From the NCBI RefSeq assembly GCF_002288925.2, contig NW_022098050.1:918977-982976 (forward strand): a stretch of 64,000 nucleotides of DNA. Direction: 5' to 3'. The stretch's first letter is position 1. Each line of letters starts with the position of its first letter. Shown in pieces: positions 23,601 to 35,450 of this stretch. Source of the DNA: Delphinapterus leucas. Taxonomy: Eukaryota > Chordata > Mammalia > Artiodactyla > Monodontidae. Position numbers and translations under genes: made by a program. The notes under the pieces were generated by a model, which made no database searches, was not told the origin of the DNA, and was given only the letters and a program-made list of their open reading frames with translations.

Positions 23601-24229
23601 TCATTGCTCTACACATGTGATGAGAAATATATTTCCCATTTCAAACAATGGGAAATCAGCTCCAACTTAGCATTTCTGCTTAGAACTTCTCATTTCAGTA
23701 ATGTATTACTGATATTAAGTGGGAGATATCTGTATTATGTACTAGAAGAAAGGGCTGTAAGGATCCAGAGCCTTATTAAGGCAAGAGATCTAGGCATTAT
23801 TAACAATTGTGCTGCTAGCTCTCATCACGAATTTTGTGGGAAATTGTACTCTTTCCCCTTTTTTTCAAAACAATTATTTTAAAGGTATTTTTAAGTTTGT
23901 TGTTGTTTGTGTGTTTTTAAAAGGGCTATTCTTTGTTTTCTCTTTTGCTTTGAGGAAAAGATCAAGGTAATCTGAGCTGGTGCTGGAGAGACGAGAAACC
24001 AAGAGAAACTGGAAGGAATCCAAGTAACTTTTGGTAAATGTTAGCAATTTTGTAAAAATACATATAATATTAGTGTTTACATATACATATAATATAGCTA
24101 CAATTTTAAAACTATTAAAATTATGAATAAATTGAGAAGAGTATGACATGATGTTCTATGTTACTTTTCTGGAAGCAATAAGATGACAGTAATTAAAATA
24201 CTTTTCATGACTGTATTACTTTCCATGAG
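23601..24229. other. Gene-free stretch, nothing recognised
   Basis: The 100-codon + frame at 23580-23882 and the 91-codon minus frame at 23874-24149 have no recognisable motif. Confidence 0.4.
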
Positions 24230-24345
24230 GTTATTCCTTACTTTCCCTATTAAACTGTAAGTGCACATTGAGTTACTGGTGTTTAACTTTTGTGTCTCAT
24301 GCAACACCTAATATATGAAGCACTCAATATTTTTTTATTTGGCTG
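24230..24345 (+). mobile_element. L2 3'-end fragment
   Basis: attaaactgtaagtgcacat, then cacctaatatatgaagcact and caatattttt resemble an L2 terminus. Confidence 0.5.
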
Positions 24346-24489
24346 AACGACTGATTTGACTATGAATAAACTGATTAGGAAACCTCTAGCTCCTCAATGA
24401 CCAACTGACCGATTTAGTGTTCCAAAAATTCTTCTTTCCCTAAAAGGATTATATTCTCCTGAGTTTTTAATTCCAGAAAAACATTTCAA

Positions 24490-25140
24490 CTCCCATTCTT
24501 AAGTCTTTGTACTTAATAACGTTGTCTCTGTCTGGAGCAATCATACAACCCCTGTCCATCTGCTAAGATACCTCACTACTTTTCTACCTGATACCTGATC
24601 AGTGTATCCTCCTCTGAGAAACCTTCACTATATCTAAAATATCACTGATCACATGCTGACCCAAGAATCTGCTCTTCTTTGAGAGCTACCTGGGAATATG
24701 ATTATGTTCTTATATATATGTGTCTGTATAGTATATACCTTATATTTGTGAGATGTACACATACACACACACATTTTTTTTTTTTTTTTTTTGTGGTACG
24801 CGGGCCTCTCACTGTTGTGGCCTCTCCCGTTGCGGAGCACAGGCTCCGGAAGCGCAGGCTCATCGGCCATGGCTCACGGGCCCAACCGCTCCGCGGCATG
24901 TGGGATCTTCCTGGACCGGGGCACGAACCCGCATCCCCTGCATCGGCAGGCGGACTCCCAACCACTGCGCCACCAGGGAAGCCCACACACACACATTTAA
25001 TTTGTCATTTGTTTCTCCCACTAGAATGTAAGCTCCTTGACAGTAGCAACAGTTTTTGATGACCACTTTATCCCCAGGGTACAGAAGAGTGAGACACAGA
25101 GGAGACATTCAGTTAATATTTGTCAAGTGAATGAATAGAT
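24490..25140 (+). mobile_element. L2 3' region split by a SINE in its CA tract
   Basis: ctgtctggagcaatcataca, then ctctgagaaaccttcactat lies left of the SINE. ttctcccactagaatgtaag and ctccttgacagtagc lie right of it, ending near tttgtcaagtgaatgaat. The text is L2 in order. Confidence 0.7.
24774..24983 (-). mobile_element. CHR SINE, short form, antisense
   Basis: The T run at 24774-24792 is the tail on the minus strand; the head lies at about 24960-24983 (ccaccagggaagcc). The copy entered a (CA)n tract: cacacacacat precedes it at 24764-24774 and a CA run ending in cat at 24984-24996 follows it. Several overlapping frames here (24679-25108) are SINE translations. Confidence 0.93.
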
Positions 25141-25884
25141 GAGGTAAGAAGTGGATGATACACTTCGTTAACCAGAAGCTTCATCATCAATTCTTTTAGT
25201 AATACAGGACACATCGGCTTTCAGTGATAAGGCAGGCTAACTCCTCTGAAAAACTGCCTGTTACAAATCACCTAGATATGCTGGATAAACATGACCAACC
25301 GGTATTTAATTATATAGCTGAGCTTTCAGGAAGCTAAGGGAAATCATCAGGAGCCATACAGAAATGAAGAGGAAGCTACGAATCAAATGATATAATGAAG
25401 CTGAAACTACGCTCTTTGTATTTGGGAAATTCTGTGCCTTTCTCAGTATCCAAGACACTTGCACCTCCATAGCTGGTTGAAGGAGAGGGAGACAAGTCCT
25501 TTGCTCCTAGCAAGAAGTGGAACAGGGAACAGGCAAAGGTGGAACAAGAAAAACCCCAGGCCAAGCCAAGATCTTCACCTTCAGTGAAAGTATGAATTAG
25601 ACAAAAAAAACCCAACCTCCTGTCAAGGGCCAATGACAAGTAAAATTACCTATCTAGGCTTGGGTTCTGGGAAGGAAATTTTAAAATGGTTTCACTGAGA
25701 TTTCACAACTTCATTCCTGCTCTCGCTTATGATATGAGTTCCTATTTTTGCTACCCACATAGTCTGTAAAACTTCATGCCACAAGATTAAAGACATTCTA
25801 AGTTGGTAGTAATTTGGGCCACCTCACACAGGTAAAATGCATCGCCTTTCTGGAAGAAGTTAACCTCAAAAAAGGACTCACCAG
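25141..25884. other. Gene-free stretch, nothing recognised
   Basis: The 87-codon minus frame at 25376-25639 has no known motif. No repeat family named. Confidence 0.4.
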
Positions 25885-26250
25885 CTGTCCTTACATAAAA
25901 TTCGTTGAATTGAAGCTCCGAATAAGCAAAAGTGAGGAGGGAAGAAAAGGACAGATTTTGATGACCAAGAAATTGAGATATTAAAATTATCAGATAAAGA
26001 TGATAAAATAAGTATGTGTAAAATGTTTAAAGAAATAAAAATGACTAAGAACTTTCTGAAGATGATTATCACATTTGGGAAAAACAACATAAAAATATAC
26101 AAAATAATATTCTATATTGTTTAGGGCTATATAAATGCGGGAATAAGAAAATGAAAAACATTATTATAAGCACTAAATTCAGGATAATGATGCCTCTGCA
26201 AAGCAATAGAGTCAGGAAGAAGACAGAGTCATGTAATCTCAGATAATATC
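25885..26250 (+). mobile_element. Old L1M/HAL1 ORF1-region fragment, sense
   Basis: A block beginning aaattgagatattaaaatta, then cagataaagatgataaaat and tgtttaaagaaataaaaatg follow an L1M/HAL1 ORF1 region in order. Frames are broken. Confidence 0.6.
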
Positions 26251-26805
26251 TTGACATGGCATAATCTGTATTTTAGAAGAACCGATTTCAAAGGCCAGTA
26301 GTAGCATTTCCCAGTTAATCAGGTATAATTTTAAAACTTATCTGTGATACACTTTTAGAATTGCATTCAGTTATTAGGATATTTAGATCATGGACAAAAA
26401 TACACAAACTTTTCTAAAACAGGAGTTTAGAATTGCGCAATGATTGTAGTTATCTTATAATTTTTACAAATTCCTTCTCAGTTGATTGGACACAGTACCG
26501 TTGTTATGGGTCTCGGGTATTCAAGACAGTTACCATATCCTTTCCCACAGCCTCATCCTCACACACACCTGCATTTTAGGATCATTAATGATATACAGGT
26601 AGAAAAATGTGGACAAAGCACAAATGAATGGTATAATAATGATCCTAGGTAAGATTTATGTTAACCTAGAATTGGTCAGGATCTGCAAATTAAAATGTTT
26701 CTATTAGAGCTACTTTAATATTTCATGCATATTTGACTTGAAGATAGAATAAAAATAAGATTTACTGGGTGGCAGATGGGTTAGTATATCAGCTCATATG
26801 GGAAC
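26251..26805. other. Gene-free stretch, nothing recognised
   Basis: AT-rich and non-coding. Confidence 0.4.
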
Positions 26806-26965
26806 CAAGGCTCTCAAACACGGCTATACATTAACATCATTTGGCAAAGTTTAAAACGTACTGATACCTGGGCCTCAGCCCCAGAGAATCTGACTGGATT
26901 GGTTTAGGGTAGAGTCTAGGCAATGATATTTGTTAAAAATTTCCCATATGACTCAGGAATTGAGG
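26806..26965. mobile_element. MER5/MER20-like hAT element, decayed
   Basis: ggctctcaaacacggctata, then gatacctgggcctcagcccc and agagaatctgactggatt are typical of short hAT-Charlie repeats. Confidence 0.7.
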
Positions 26966-27559
26966 CCCACTTTCTTTGAGCAAAATGGCATGGACATGGC
27001 AAGTGTGTCTCCCTGAAACCCTGAGAATGAAATTGCAGTTTCAGGATCAATTTAGCACTCTGAGTGGTCACCGTCAACTGCTCTGATTAGCCTGGAAATG
27101 GTTTGAAACCTATTTGTTACCTCTGCCTGAGAACTGCAGGAATGCTTTTAGATTGAGGTAAGAAAATTAGGAATATTGGAAGATTCTTATCCCTATATAT
27201 TCAGGTATCTAGAATCACCATAAATATTTTCCTGATACAAATAACGTGAATATTAGGACTAAAAGTAGACATTTTAATGTCAGATAGTTATTTTAATTTC
27301 AGAAATCCTAGAAGTACGGTGTTCTAAGAACCTAATTTTGACAGTAGTGTTGGATACTTTTTAAAAAATTAAAATGTCTATTAGCTCCTATTTTTTTCTT
27401 TTCTCCTATTTCCAAGCCCCTTCATAATCCTTACCAAATGCTTTGCTCTTTAATGTCTAATATTTTTTAACAGTTAGATGAAGTTTATAAAATGCCCTGT
27501 TCTAATACTAGTTTCTGAGAGTGAATTCCCAAATTAAATTCCTGTCCATAATAAAAATA
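26966..27559. other. Gene-free stretch, nothing recognised
   Basis: No supported gene or repeat. Confidence 0.4.
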
Positions 27560-27725
27560 CCTTTATGTATTGATTATGATGTGACAGACATAACCACTGA
27601 ATATGTATTATCCCATTTAATCTTTATGATATTATAATTATTTGCCTTTACAAATAAGAAAAAATAGACTCAGACTAAATAACTTACATGAGATCACACA
27701 GCATGACTCTGAATCTCCTGAGTCT
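27560..27725 (+). repeat. MIR SINE
   Basis: tattatcccatttaatcttt, then aaatagactcagactaaata and gagatcacacagcatgact follow the MIR core. Confidence 0.7.
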
Positions 27726-27829
27726 AACCATTTTGATATATGAACACTTTTAAGTTGGTTTTGCAATCTAGCTATGTAATGTAAGCATAGATTCATTGAT
27801 TCACTAATTACCTAATTACTACAATTCAT

Positions 27830-27945
27830 TTTATTAATTCTCTCAATAATATTTATTGAGTGCCTACTATAGGCACTTATTGAGCTCTGGATATACGGTT
27901 GTGAACAAAAGAGATGAAGTCCCTGCTCTCATGGACCTGTAGAAA
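27830..27945 (-). mobile_element. L2 3' end, antisense
   Basis: atatttattgagtgcctact, then gctctggatatacggttgtg and gtccctgctctcatggacct is the L2 terminus read backwards. Confidence 0.8.
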
Positions 27946-30544
27946 CTGAAGTTTCAAGGCAAAGAAACTTGATTAGATGTGTCCAGTCATGTGCAAATGA
28001 ATCAAAAAGAGAAACAGGTATTAGCTTCTAAGATCCACCAATTAGTTGCTAGGCCATTTTGTCAATTTCAACAACCTGAGAGCATTGCATTATTCCACCA
28101 CTCAGTCATGCATCAGCAGGGATGAGGACAGAATATGTAGTTATATGGAATAATGAGGACCTGGCATACTATAATTATTTCAGAGTAAAGTGATTCAAAA
28201 AATAGAACCATTGAAACCTTGGGTAAAAGAAACAAAATCAAGGAGAAAAATCTCATCCGATTTAAAGGTTAAAAGAAAACACAGGGACAAAAGATTTTCA
28301 AATTGCTTACAACTTTTTTTAGAACTTAGTTTTGTTCATCTAAATTGATCAAAGTTACTCTGAAGTGACAATGATATAAATTGTATACATATCTCTAATG
28401 TCAGAAAACAGAGACACAACTAAGCTGGCATGCAGACTGAGCATATGGTTAACTTACGGTGTAAAATTTTTCTAGATGACCATAATCTGAAGAATTCTAA
28501 ACAGATAGGCTTTAATTTTAGATTATTTGGGAGAGAAGCTGATCATTTAGAAATAATTTTGTTGCAAATATGCATTTCTCTAGTTTTAAGAACAATAACA
28601 AAAAACACATTCATATAATAGTTGCCAAGATAACTGAATCCTTTGTCTACTTCAATATGGCAATTCCTATTGGCTCATTTTGTTGTAAAATATTTTGTAA
28701 GTCATGGAAGCAAATCCAGGAAGAAGGCAAGAAATAATAACACAAAATGTATCACCTTGATTCATATATTTATAAACACTCCTCCTAGGGGAAATACATT
28801 GCTGTAATAAAATACTTTGAAAGACATTACATCTGCAATAGGAATAATTCATGAATACAGTTACACATTTAGGTGGGAAAGACTGTGACATATACTGTAA
28901 TCTTATATTTTTCTCATCAAATGAAGATCTAAATATGAGGATTTTTTCAGCATCTGCTAGTAAATGTTCACCCTAATACATTTTTATTCCTCAAAATTTG
29001 AAGAAAAATATTTTAAAAATCTTAGGTAACATTTCTGCAGAGTGAGATCAATTCATTGATACATTAGTCTACGAAGCAAAGTAATCATGCATTATTCAAA
29101 AGAATTTAGCCAAATTCTAAGAGACTTATGTCTCCTCTGTGTTTACATATAAATAACATGATTTATTTTTTAGAGTAATCTGGAAATAAAATTTAAAAGG
29201 GTCAATCTTCATTTTAGTAGCTGGAAAGCAGTAATTTCCAGATATTCATTTGTTCCTAGAAGAATGTATTGATTACATATTTCGACCCAAACACAGACTG
29301 ACAATGTGATGAGCACAAAAATGTTGAGGCATTGTCCCCATCTCCAAAAAAATTTTACTGAATAAAATATAGATAAAAAATACAACCGTGCAAAATGCTA
29401 CAAGAAGAAATTATCTAAATTGTATTGCATATTATATAATTATATTGTACATATAATTATATATAAATATATAATATTATACAAAAGAAGTTTAACTAGA
29501 ATTAACAAACACAAATAATCTTAACATCTTATAAAAACAATCCTAATAAAATATTTCTTAGTGAAAAAAGCAATTTTTAACATTTAAACATCTAATTAAT
29601 ATGCTGGTTAAGCTATTTGATAGCTACGTTTTTAAGTTAATGCTCATAATACAAATATATACGGTGCTTACATTTGTCAGATTCTTCAGGAATAACAATT
29701 CCCTAACCTTCACCCTAGACAAAACTAGCCTTTATACACTCATATCCACCATTGATTTTTTGCTTACAACTAGAAGCACTTTTCTCTGAAGCAGCCAGAA
29801 ATGAGTCACTGGTCAGTTAATCAAAAAAGTACAATACGGAAGAAATAACAACAATAACAACCAACAAATAAATAAAACTAAATATACGTATATTTATAGG
29901 TATATGTGTATCTATATATGTATATATACTTTAAAATGTTCATTTAATGTAAATATCAATATATTTTAATTTACAACTCTTCATTTTAACTTAAAATTAA
30001 GTGGTAAATTTTATTTATCACTTTTTTTATGTAGTGCCAAGACTTTGATTTTGTGAATGTAAGTTCCACAGTCATATGCGTCATCTACACATTCTAGTTT
30101 TAGCTAATTTTTTAATTAATAAGGTCGAAACCCAAAGACACTTAAGAAGCACTTTGTATAAAAAATATTTCTAGAATATGATTTTTCCAAACTTTTACAA
30201 GTATCTCTTCCACATATTTTAGTAGCTCACATTTATCAAGTGTTAGCAAAAGAATTCGACAGTTTTTATGGACAAAAATCTATTTCAGCACTTGAAATTG
30301 TTTTGTTCATATTGAATTATTATACAATTAAAACAAGTAAAAATGACACAACAAACTTGAGGGGATAAAGTATGACTGACTCTTTGATAAGCAAATAACT
30401 CAATTGATGGGGGCAACATTTGAGGGTATAGTAGACAGTAGACTTGTAGCCATGAGCATTCAGGGTGTCGAGAGTATCTGCCAGTATGTTTTATGGAGGT
30501 ATTGAGGACAATTGCTCAATCCATTGAATCAATACATAAAACTG
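27946..30544. other. Long gene-free AT-rich stretch
   Basis: No gene is supported over 2.6 kb. There are AT-rich low-complexity patches at 29424-29485 and 29875-29960. The small frames (28430-28618, 28667-28891, 29601-29789) have no motif. No dispersed repeat recognised. Confidence 0.45.
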
Positions 30545-31005
30545 CTTAAGAGATTATTGTAAAGTATACCAGGCATTCAGGTAAGCATTTTAAAAGCATT
30601 AGTGTATTTAATTCTCATGACAACATGAGAACTCTGTAGGACAGGCATTATGTTCTCATTTTTATAAATGAAGAAACTGAGTCTCAGTGAGGTGCAATAC
30701 TTTACCTAAAGCTTTCCAGTTAATAAATACCAAAACTAGGGCTTCCCTGGTGGCGTAGTGGTTGAGAGTCCACCTGCCGATGCAGGGGACACGGGTTCGT
30801 GCCCCGGTCCGGGAGGATCCCACATGCCGCGGAGCGGCTGGGCCCGTGAGCCATGGCCGCTGAGCCTGCGCGTCCAGAGCCTGTGCTCCGTAACGGGAGA
30901 GGCCACAGCAGTGAGAGGCCCGCATACCACAAAAAAACCCAAAAAATCAAAAAAAAACAAATAAATACCAAAACTAAAACTGGAACCTTGTTCTAGACAG
31001 TACTA
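30545..31005 (+). repeat. MIR SINE split by a young CHR SINE
   Basis: Left part 30545-30738 (gtgtatttaattctcatgac, then atgaagaaactgagtctcag and ctttccagttaataa). A short right part lies at 30977-31005. Confidence 0.7.
30739..30959 (+). mobile_element. CHR SINE, short form, with perfect 17-bp TSD
   Basis: Full tRNA-Glu-type head (gggcttccctggtggcgtag), a B box around ggttcgtgcc (30794-30803) and an A-rich tail with a few C interruptions. The direct repeat aataaataccaaaacta is identical at 30722-30738 and 30960-30976. Few differences from the other short copies suggest recent insertion. Minus-strand frames here are SINE translations. Confidence 0.97.
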
Positions 31006-31059
31006 GCTCTAACACAGCTTTGACTGTTCTGTATAATGATTAATAGTTATCTAGTAGTA

Positions 31060-31135
31060 TCTGGCTGGATTAGAAATTCTTTAAGGGCAAGACCCAGTCT
31101 TTTACATTACAGTATCCCCTGTGTCTATATATGTA
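31060..31135 (+). mobile_element. L2 3'-end fragment
   Basis: ttctttaagggcaagaccca, then acagtatcccctgtgtcta fit an L2 terminus. Confidence 0.5.
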
Positions 31136-31284
31136 TGTATGCTTTAAATAGATAGACCCACACAATAGATGCATGGGTTCTTTGGGAAAACATTAACTTA
31201 TTCAGACAGTAACTTGTTAAATTGATCCTTGGTCTAACTGGGGATAGTCTGGAGCAGAATAATTAGTTTTTGTTTCTTGCTTTT

Positions 31285-31560
31285 TAAAAAACTCCTCTTA
31301 ACAAATTTTAAGTGTACAATACATTATTGTTGACTATAGGTGCTAAGTGAAATAAGCCAAACACAGAAAGACAAGTAACTGCAGGATTCCACTTATATGA
31401 AGCATCTAAACCATAAATTTAGATGGTTTTAATAAATTTATTTAATAAATTTATAAGTTTTAAATTCATAAAATCAAAGACTGGAATGGTGGTTACCTGG
31501 GGCTGGGGGGGGGAAGATGAGGAGCTATTAATTAACACACATAAAATTTCAGGTCTGTCT
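31285..31560. mobile_element. Old L1M 3' pieces in both orientations
   Basis: 31285-31340 (aaattttaagtgtacaatac, then attattgttgactata) reads as antisense L1 3' UTR. 31345-31560 (gtgaaataagccaaacacag, then ccacttatatgaagcatcta and ggaatggtggttacctgggg) reads sense. Possibly a 5' inversion made during insertion. Confidence 0.6.
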
Positions 31561-32923
31561 CTTGCTTTTTAAATACGGTACGTTAGATGGAGAATGTTAT
31601 CTATTAACATTCTCTAGTTAACTAAGATTTTGCCATTTTAAATTATTATTTACAAGCTTTATTCACTTGTTATTTGTATAACATTTATTAAAAACCCCAA
31701 ATCAATGGCTTCTTGCATGTAAAATGATCTTTCAGAAGATAAATTTGGTTTATATAATAAAAATGAAATAGTATATAATCTCATCATCTAAAATAATGCT
31801 ATTTCTGATATAACTTGATTTACTTTGATATTTTTAATGGAAGCTCAGGTTATGATATAAGGATGGTGATTAGCAGTTATGAAAGTTATGTAGTCAATGT
31901 AGATTGTACAAAAGCAATATTTTTTTTAAAGATCATTCTATTACAAGGAGTCTACTAATGTCGAGTAGCAAAAATGGAGATACCACTAATTAATATTTAA
32001 TTCTGTTGGGGATGACCCTAAGCAAATTGAACATGCAAAACTCAGGGATTTTTTTGTTTGTTTACTTTTAATAAACAGTAGCCAACAAAATATTTTATAT
32101 GAATAAGGGCTAGCTATTTCCCTTAAACGGTGTAACCAGGTTATTATGAAATCAAGTCTCAGAACAAGCTCTAGAAACATTTATTAGCAAAGAGGCAAAA
32201 ATGGTTCATATTACGGCTTATTCTGTAAGCTTGATGAAGTCTCAGCTGTCTGTTATTCTAGGAGTTTGACCCACCCCCCTTTCAAGAAATATTGGCTCAA
32301 CACTGGACAATATCCCAGAAGTAGGACACAGTTACTCTTATGGTCATCATTAAGCAACCAAAATCCTTCTAAACCAAAGGCAGGATACATGATAGTTTAC
32401 AGACCTAGCCTTTGGCAACATCCCTAACAGTAGAAGCTACAAACCTTGCTGGATTTTTTTGTCCTGTTTATTCAAGGGTGGGAAGCATCTTTATACTATT
32501 TTAGGCAATTCATATAAAATGAAAGCTTTTAGTTTCACTAATTACCATCCATTTATAACAGGTGCCATGCCAATTAATAAGCTAGCCACTAATTTAACCA
32601 ATGAAAACCCATTTCTGACATGAAATACGGTGATTAGCAAAACATCTGGATATGATCAAAGACAAAGATAGCTAATCTGTTTGTAATCACTGCCTCTGGA
32701 GTGGGGAGGATATTCTCTTTGAAAAAGTGATATCTGACTGTCCCTGGAGTGGAGATTCCTGGTTAGGATGCATAAACTGTCTATGCGAAATTATTTTTAA
32801 GCAAATTACAATTATCATTAATTTTTTTTTTACTATTCTTATGAAGTCAGTTCCTATGAAAAATAAGAAGGAATAAAGGCAGAAAAAGTAAGCTCTTTTA
32901 TAGTAACTCTTTTTTGCTTTTTA
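31561..32923. other. Gene-free AT-rich stretch
   Basis: Nothing recognised over 1.36 kb. Confidence 0.4.
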
Positions 32924-32937
32924 TATAGTTATATTTT

Positions 32938-33307
32938 CTTTTAAATAAATTTAGTTATTTTTGGTATTGCTGCACGCAGGCTTTCTCTAGTTGTGGCCAG
33001 TGGGGGCTACTCTTCGTTGCGGTGCGCAGGCTTCTCATTGTTGTGGCTTTTCTTGTTGCGGAGCACAGGCTCTAGGCATGCAGGCTTCAGTATTTGCAGC
33101 ATGCAGACTCAGTAGTTGCAGCGTGTGGACTCTAGGGCACCCAGGCTCAGTAGTTTTGGCTTGCGGGCTCTAGAGTGCAGGCTCAGTAGTTGTGGCGCAC
33201 GGGCTTAGTTGTTCCGCGGCATGTGGGATCTTCCCGGGCCAGGGCTCAAACCCGTGTCCCCTGCATTGGCAGGCAGATTTTCAACCACTGCACGACCAGG
33301 GAAGCCC
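32938..33307 (-). mobile_element. CHR SINE, long form, antisense, with perfect TSD
   Basis: Head at the right end (ccagggaagccc on +), long body with repeated cagtagttgcagcgtgtgga-like units, and a tail beginning ttttaaataaatttagttat. The direct repeat tatagttatatttt is identical at 32924-32937 and 33308-33321. The + frame at 32991-33173 is a translation of this element. Confidence 0.95.
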
Positions 33308-33321
33308 TATAGTTATATTTT

Positions 33322-33769
33322 TAATGTAGACCTAATGCATTAATTCACAATACTGTTGACTTAACAGTAATATTCCTCTGTCTGGGACCAGCTGCATGAT
33401 ATTTGATGGGATACACTGAATGGAGTGGTGAGGGAGGAGGTAGCTGCTATTTAGAGAGTCTAATCAGTGAAGTCACATTCTGGAGGTTAATGGGCAATAT
33501 ATGTCTCTGTCTCAGCCCTGACAATTTGGCTTATTCAAACCACTACTCTTTTAATATTTGTTCAATTTTTATTTGGAGGACAAGTTTATTGTTGTGTTCA
33601 AGGGTCAGAAGAAGGGCAAATCTGCTTGCCAAAAAAACCCACAACAAACAAACCCCTGCCTGTAAATTACCCTGCTGCGCTCACTAACATCAGTCAGATC
33701 ACTGTTTACTAAGAGACTAGAACCAATGAACAATACAGCGATCCTCTGTTGTTACTTTTAAAAGTCCCT
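33322..33769. other. Gene-free stretch
   Basis: The 94-codon + frame at 33403-33687 has no recognisable motif. No repeat family named. Confidence 0.35.
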
Positions 33770-34590
33770 TACAGGATGTTGAGAAAAAGGAACCCTTGTA
33801 TACTATTAGTGGGAATGTAAATTGATACAGCAATTATGGAAAACTGTATGAAGGTTCCTCAAAAAGCTAAAAATAGAACTACCATATGATCAAGCAATCC
33901 CACTTCTGAGCATACATGCAAGGGAAAGAAAAACACTATCTGCAGTGATATGTGCACTTTCATGTTCATAGCAACATTAGTCACAACAGCCAAGATACAG
34001 AAACAAACTAATAGTCTGTCAAGAGATGAATGGGTAAAGAAAATGTGGCATATATATACAACGGAATATTATGTAGCCTTTAAAAAGAAGGAAATCCTGA
34101 CATTTGTGACAATATGGATGAATCAGGGAATGTTATGCTAAATGAAATAAGTCAAACACAGAAAGAGAAATACTGTATGACATAACCTCACTTATATGTG
34201 GAATCTAAAAAAAAAATGCTGAACTCTTAACAGAGTAGAATGGTGATTACCAGAGGCTGAGGAGCTGGGGAAAAGGGGAGATATTAATCAAAGGGCACAA
34301 ACTCTCAGTTGTAAGATGAATAAGTTCTAGAGACCTAATAAATAGTATGTATAGTACGGTGACTGCAGTTAATAATAATGTATACTTGAAATTTGCTAAG
34401 CGAGTAGATGTTAAGTGTTCTCACTACAGAAAAAAATGATAACTATATGAAGTGATGGATATGTTACTTAACTTCACTGTGGTAATAATCATTTCACAAT
34501 GTATATCAAAACATTACATTGTACCCCTTAAATATATACAATTTTTATTTATCAATCATTCCTCAATAAAGCTGGAAAAAATAAGGATAT
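33770..34590 (+). mobile_element. L1MA-like ORF2 tail and complete 3' UTR, sense
   Basis: The + frame at 33950-34141 reads as L1 ORF2 C-terminus (RDEWVKKMWHIYTTEYYVAF). After its stop, blocks such as ggaatctaaaaaaaaaatgc, then agagtagaatggtgattacc and ttgctaagcgagtagatgtt, lead to tcaataaagctggaaaaaat, the poly(A) signal and tail. Confidence 0.88.
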
Positions 34591-34904
34591 TAAATGAAGG
34601 AAGATGAAAGAAAAGCCTGCTGTCCCCTTATAGCTATCTCGCCCAAGTGATGCTAAAATAAAATATGGCCTATAATTGTACTCAGTATACTTCCAAAGAG
34701 GAGTTCTGGAAAATACATTTTCTCTAATTTTTTACATTTTCATTGACATTTTAGATTCTCTTTGTAATAGATTTTCCTGCTGAGCACCTTTATGTCTAGC
34801 CTAACTCAATTCAGCTCCAAATATATATATGTATAACATTCATATATTTTGCATGTATAGGATTTTTTAGTCAGTCATGGGGCATACAATAATAAAATAC
34901 AGAT

Positions 34905-34931
34905 ACACACACACACACACACACACACACA
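34905..34931. repeat. (AC)n microsatellite
   Basis: Pure AC run of about 13 units. Confidence 0.95.
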
Positions 34932-35119
34932 TTTTTTCTTCCAGAAAGTAAAATAATACACCTCAGATTTTAGCAATTATTGAATATTTGTGGGAGTCTT
35001 ATGGGGGTTTATTCTTTAATTTGAAACATGACTTTTTAAATGATTTGGCCTTTCTACTTAGAATGCAGGGATGCTATGTTATGGTGCTGAAATTATTAAT
35101 GTGCATAAATATTCCTTTT

Positions 35120-35450
35120 CTCCTTGTCTTTGAGGCACATGAGAGCATTCTATTTCCTTCTTCACCCTTTGAAAGTAGGTGTGGCCATGTGACTATTTCA
35201 GTCAATGAGTCATAGGCAGAATGACACATGTCACTTCAGGGCTTGAGCATTTAAGTGCTAGTGCAAGACCCTCCAGGACTGCTCCTCCTCTGACATGACA
35301 AGCAGGGGAGCATGTGTGAATTGCGAGACCCCATCAGCCTAGGTCTCTAACTACCTACAATTAACATAGCTCCTCTACCAACCTGAGTGGTACATTAGCA
35401 TGTACAAGAAATAAACCTTTGTTGTTTCAAACTGAGGTTGAAAAAATAAA
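35120..35450 (+). repeat. Mammalian interspersed repeat, possibly LTR-derived
   Basis: ctttgaaagtaggtgtggcc, then atgtgactatttcagtcaat, tcacttcagggcttgagcat and gaaataaacctttgttgttt occur in this order in a common old mammalian repeat ending in an AATAAA-type signal. I cannot name the family reliably. Confidence 0.45.
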
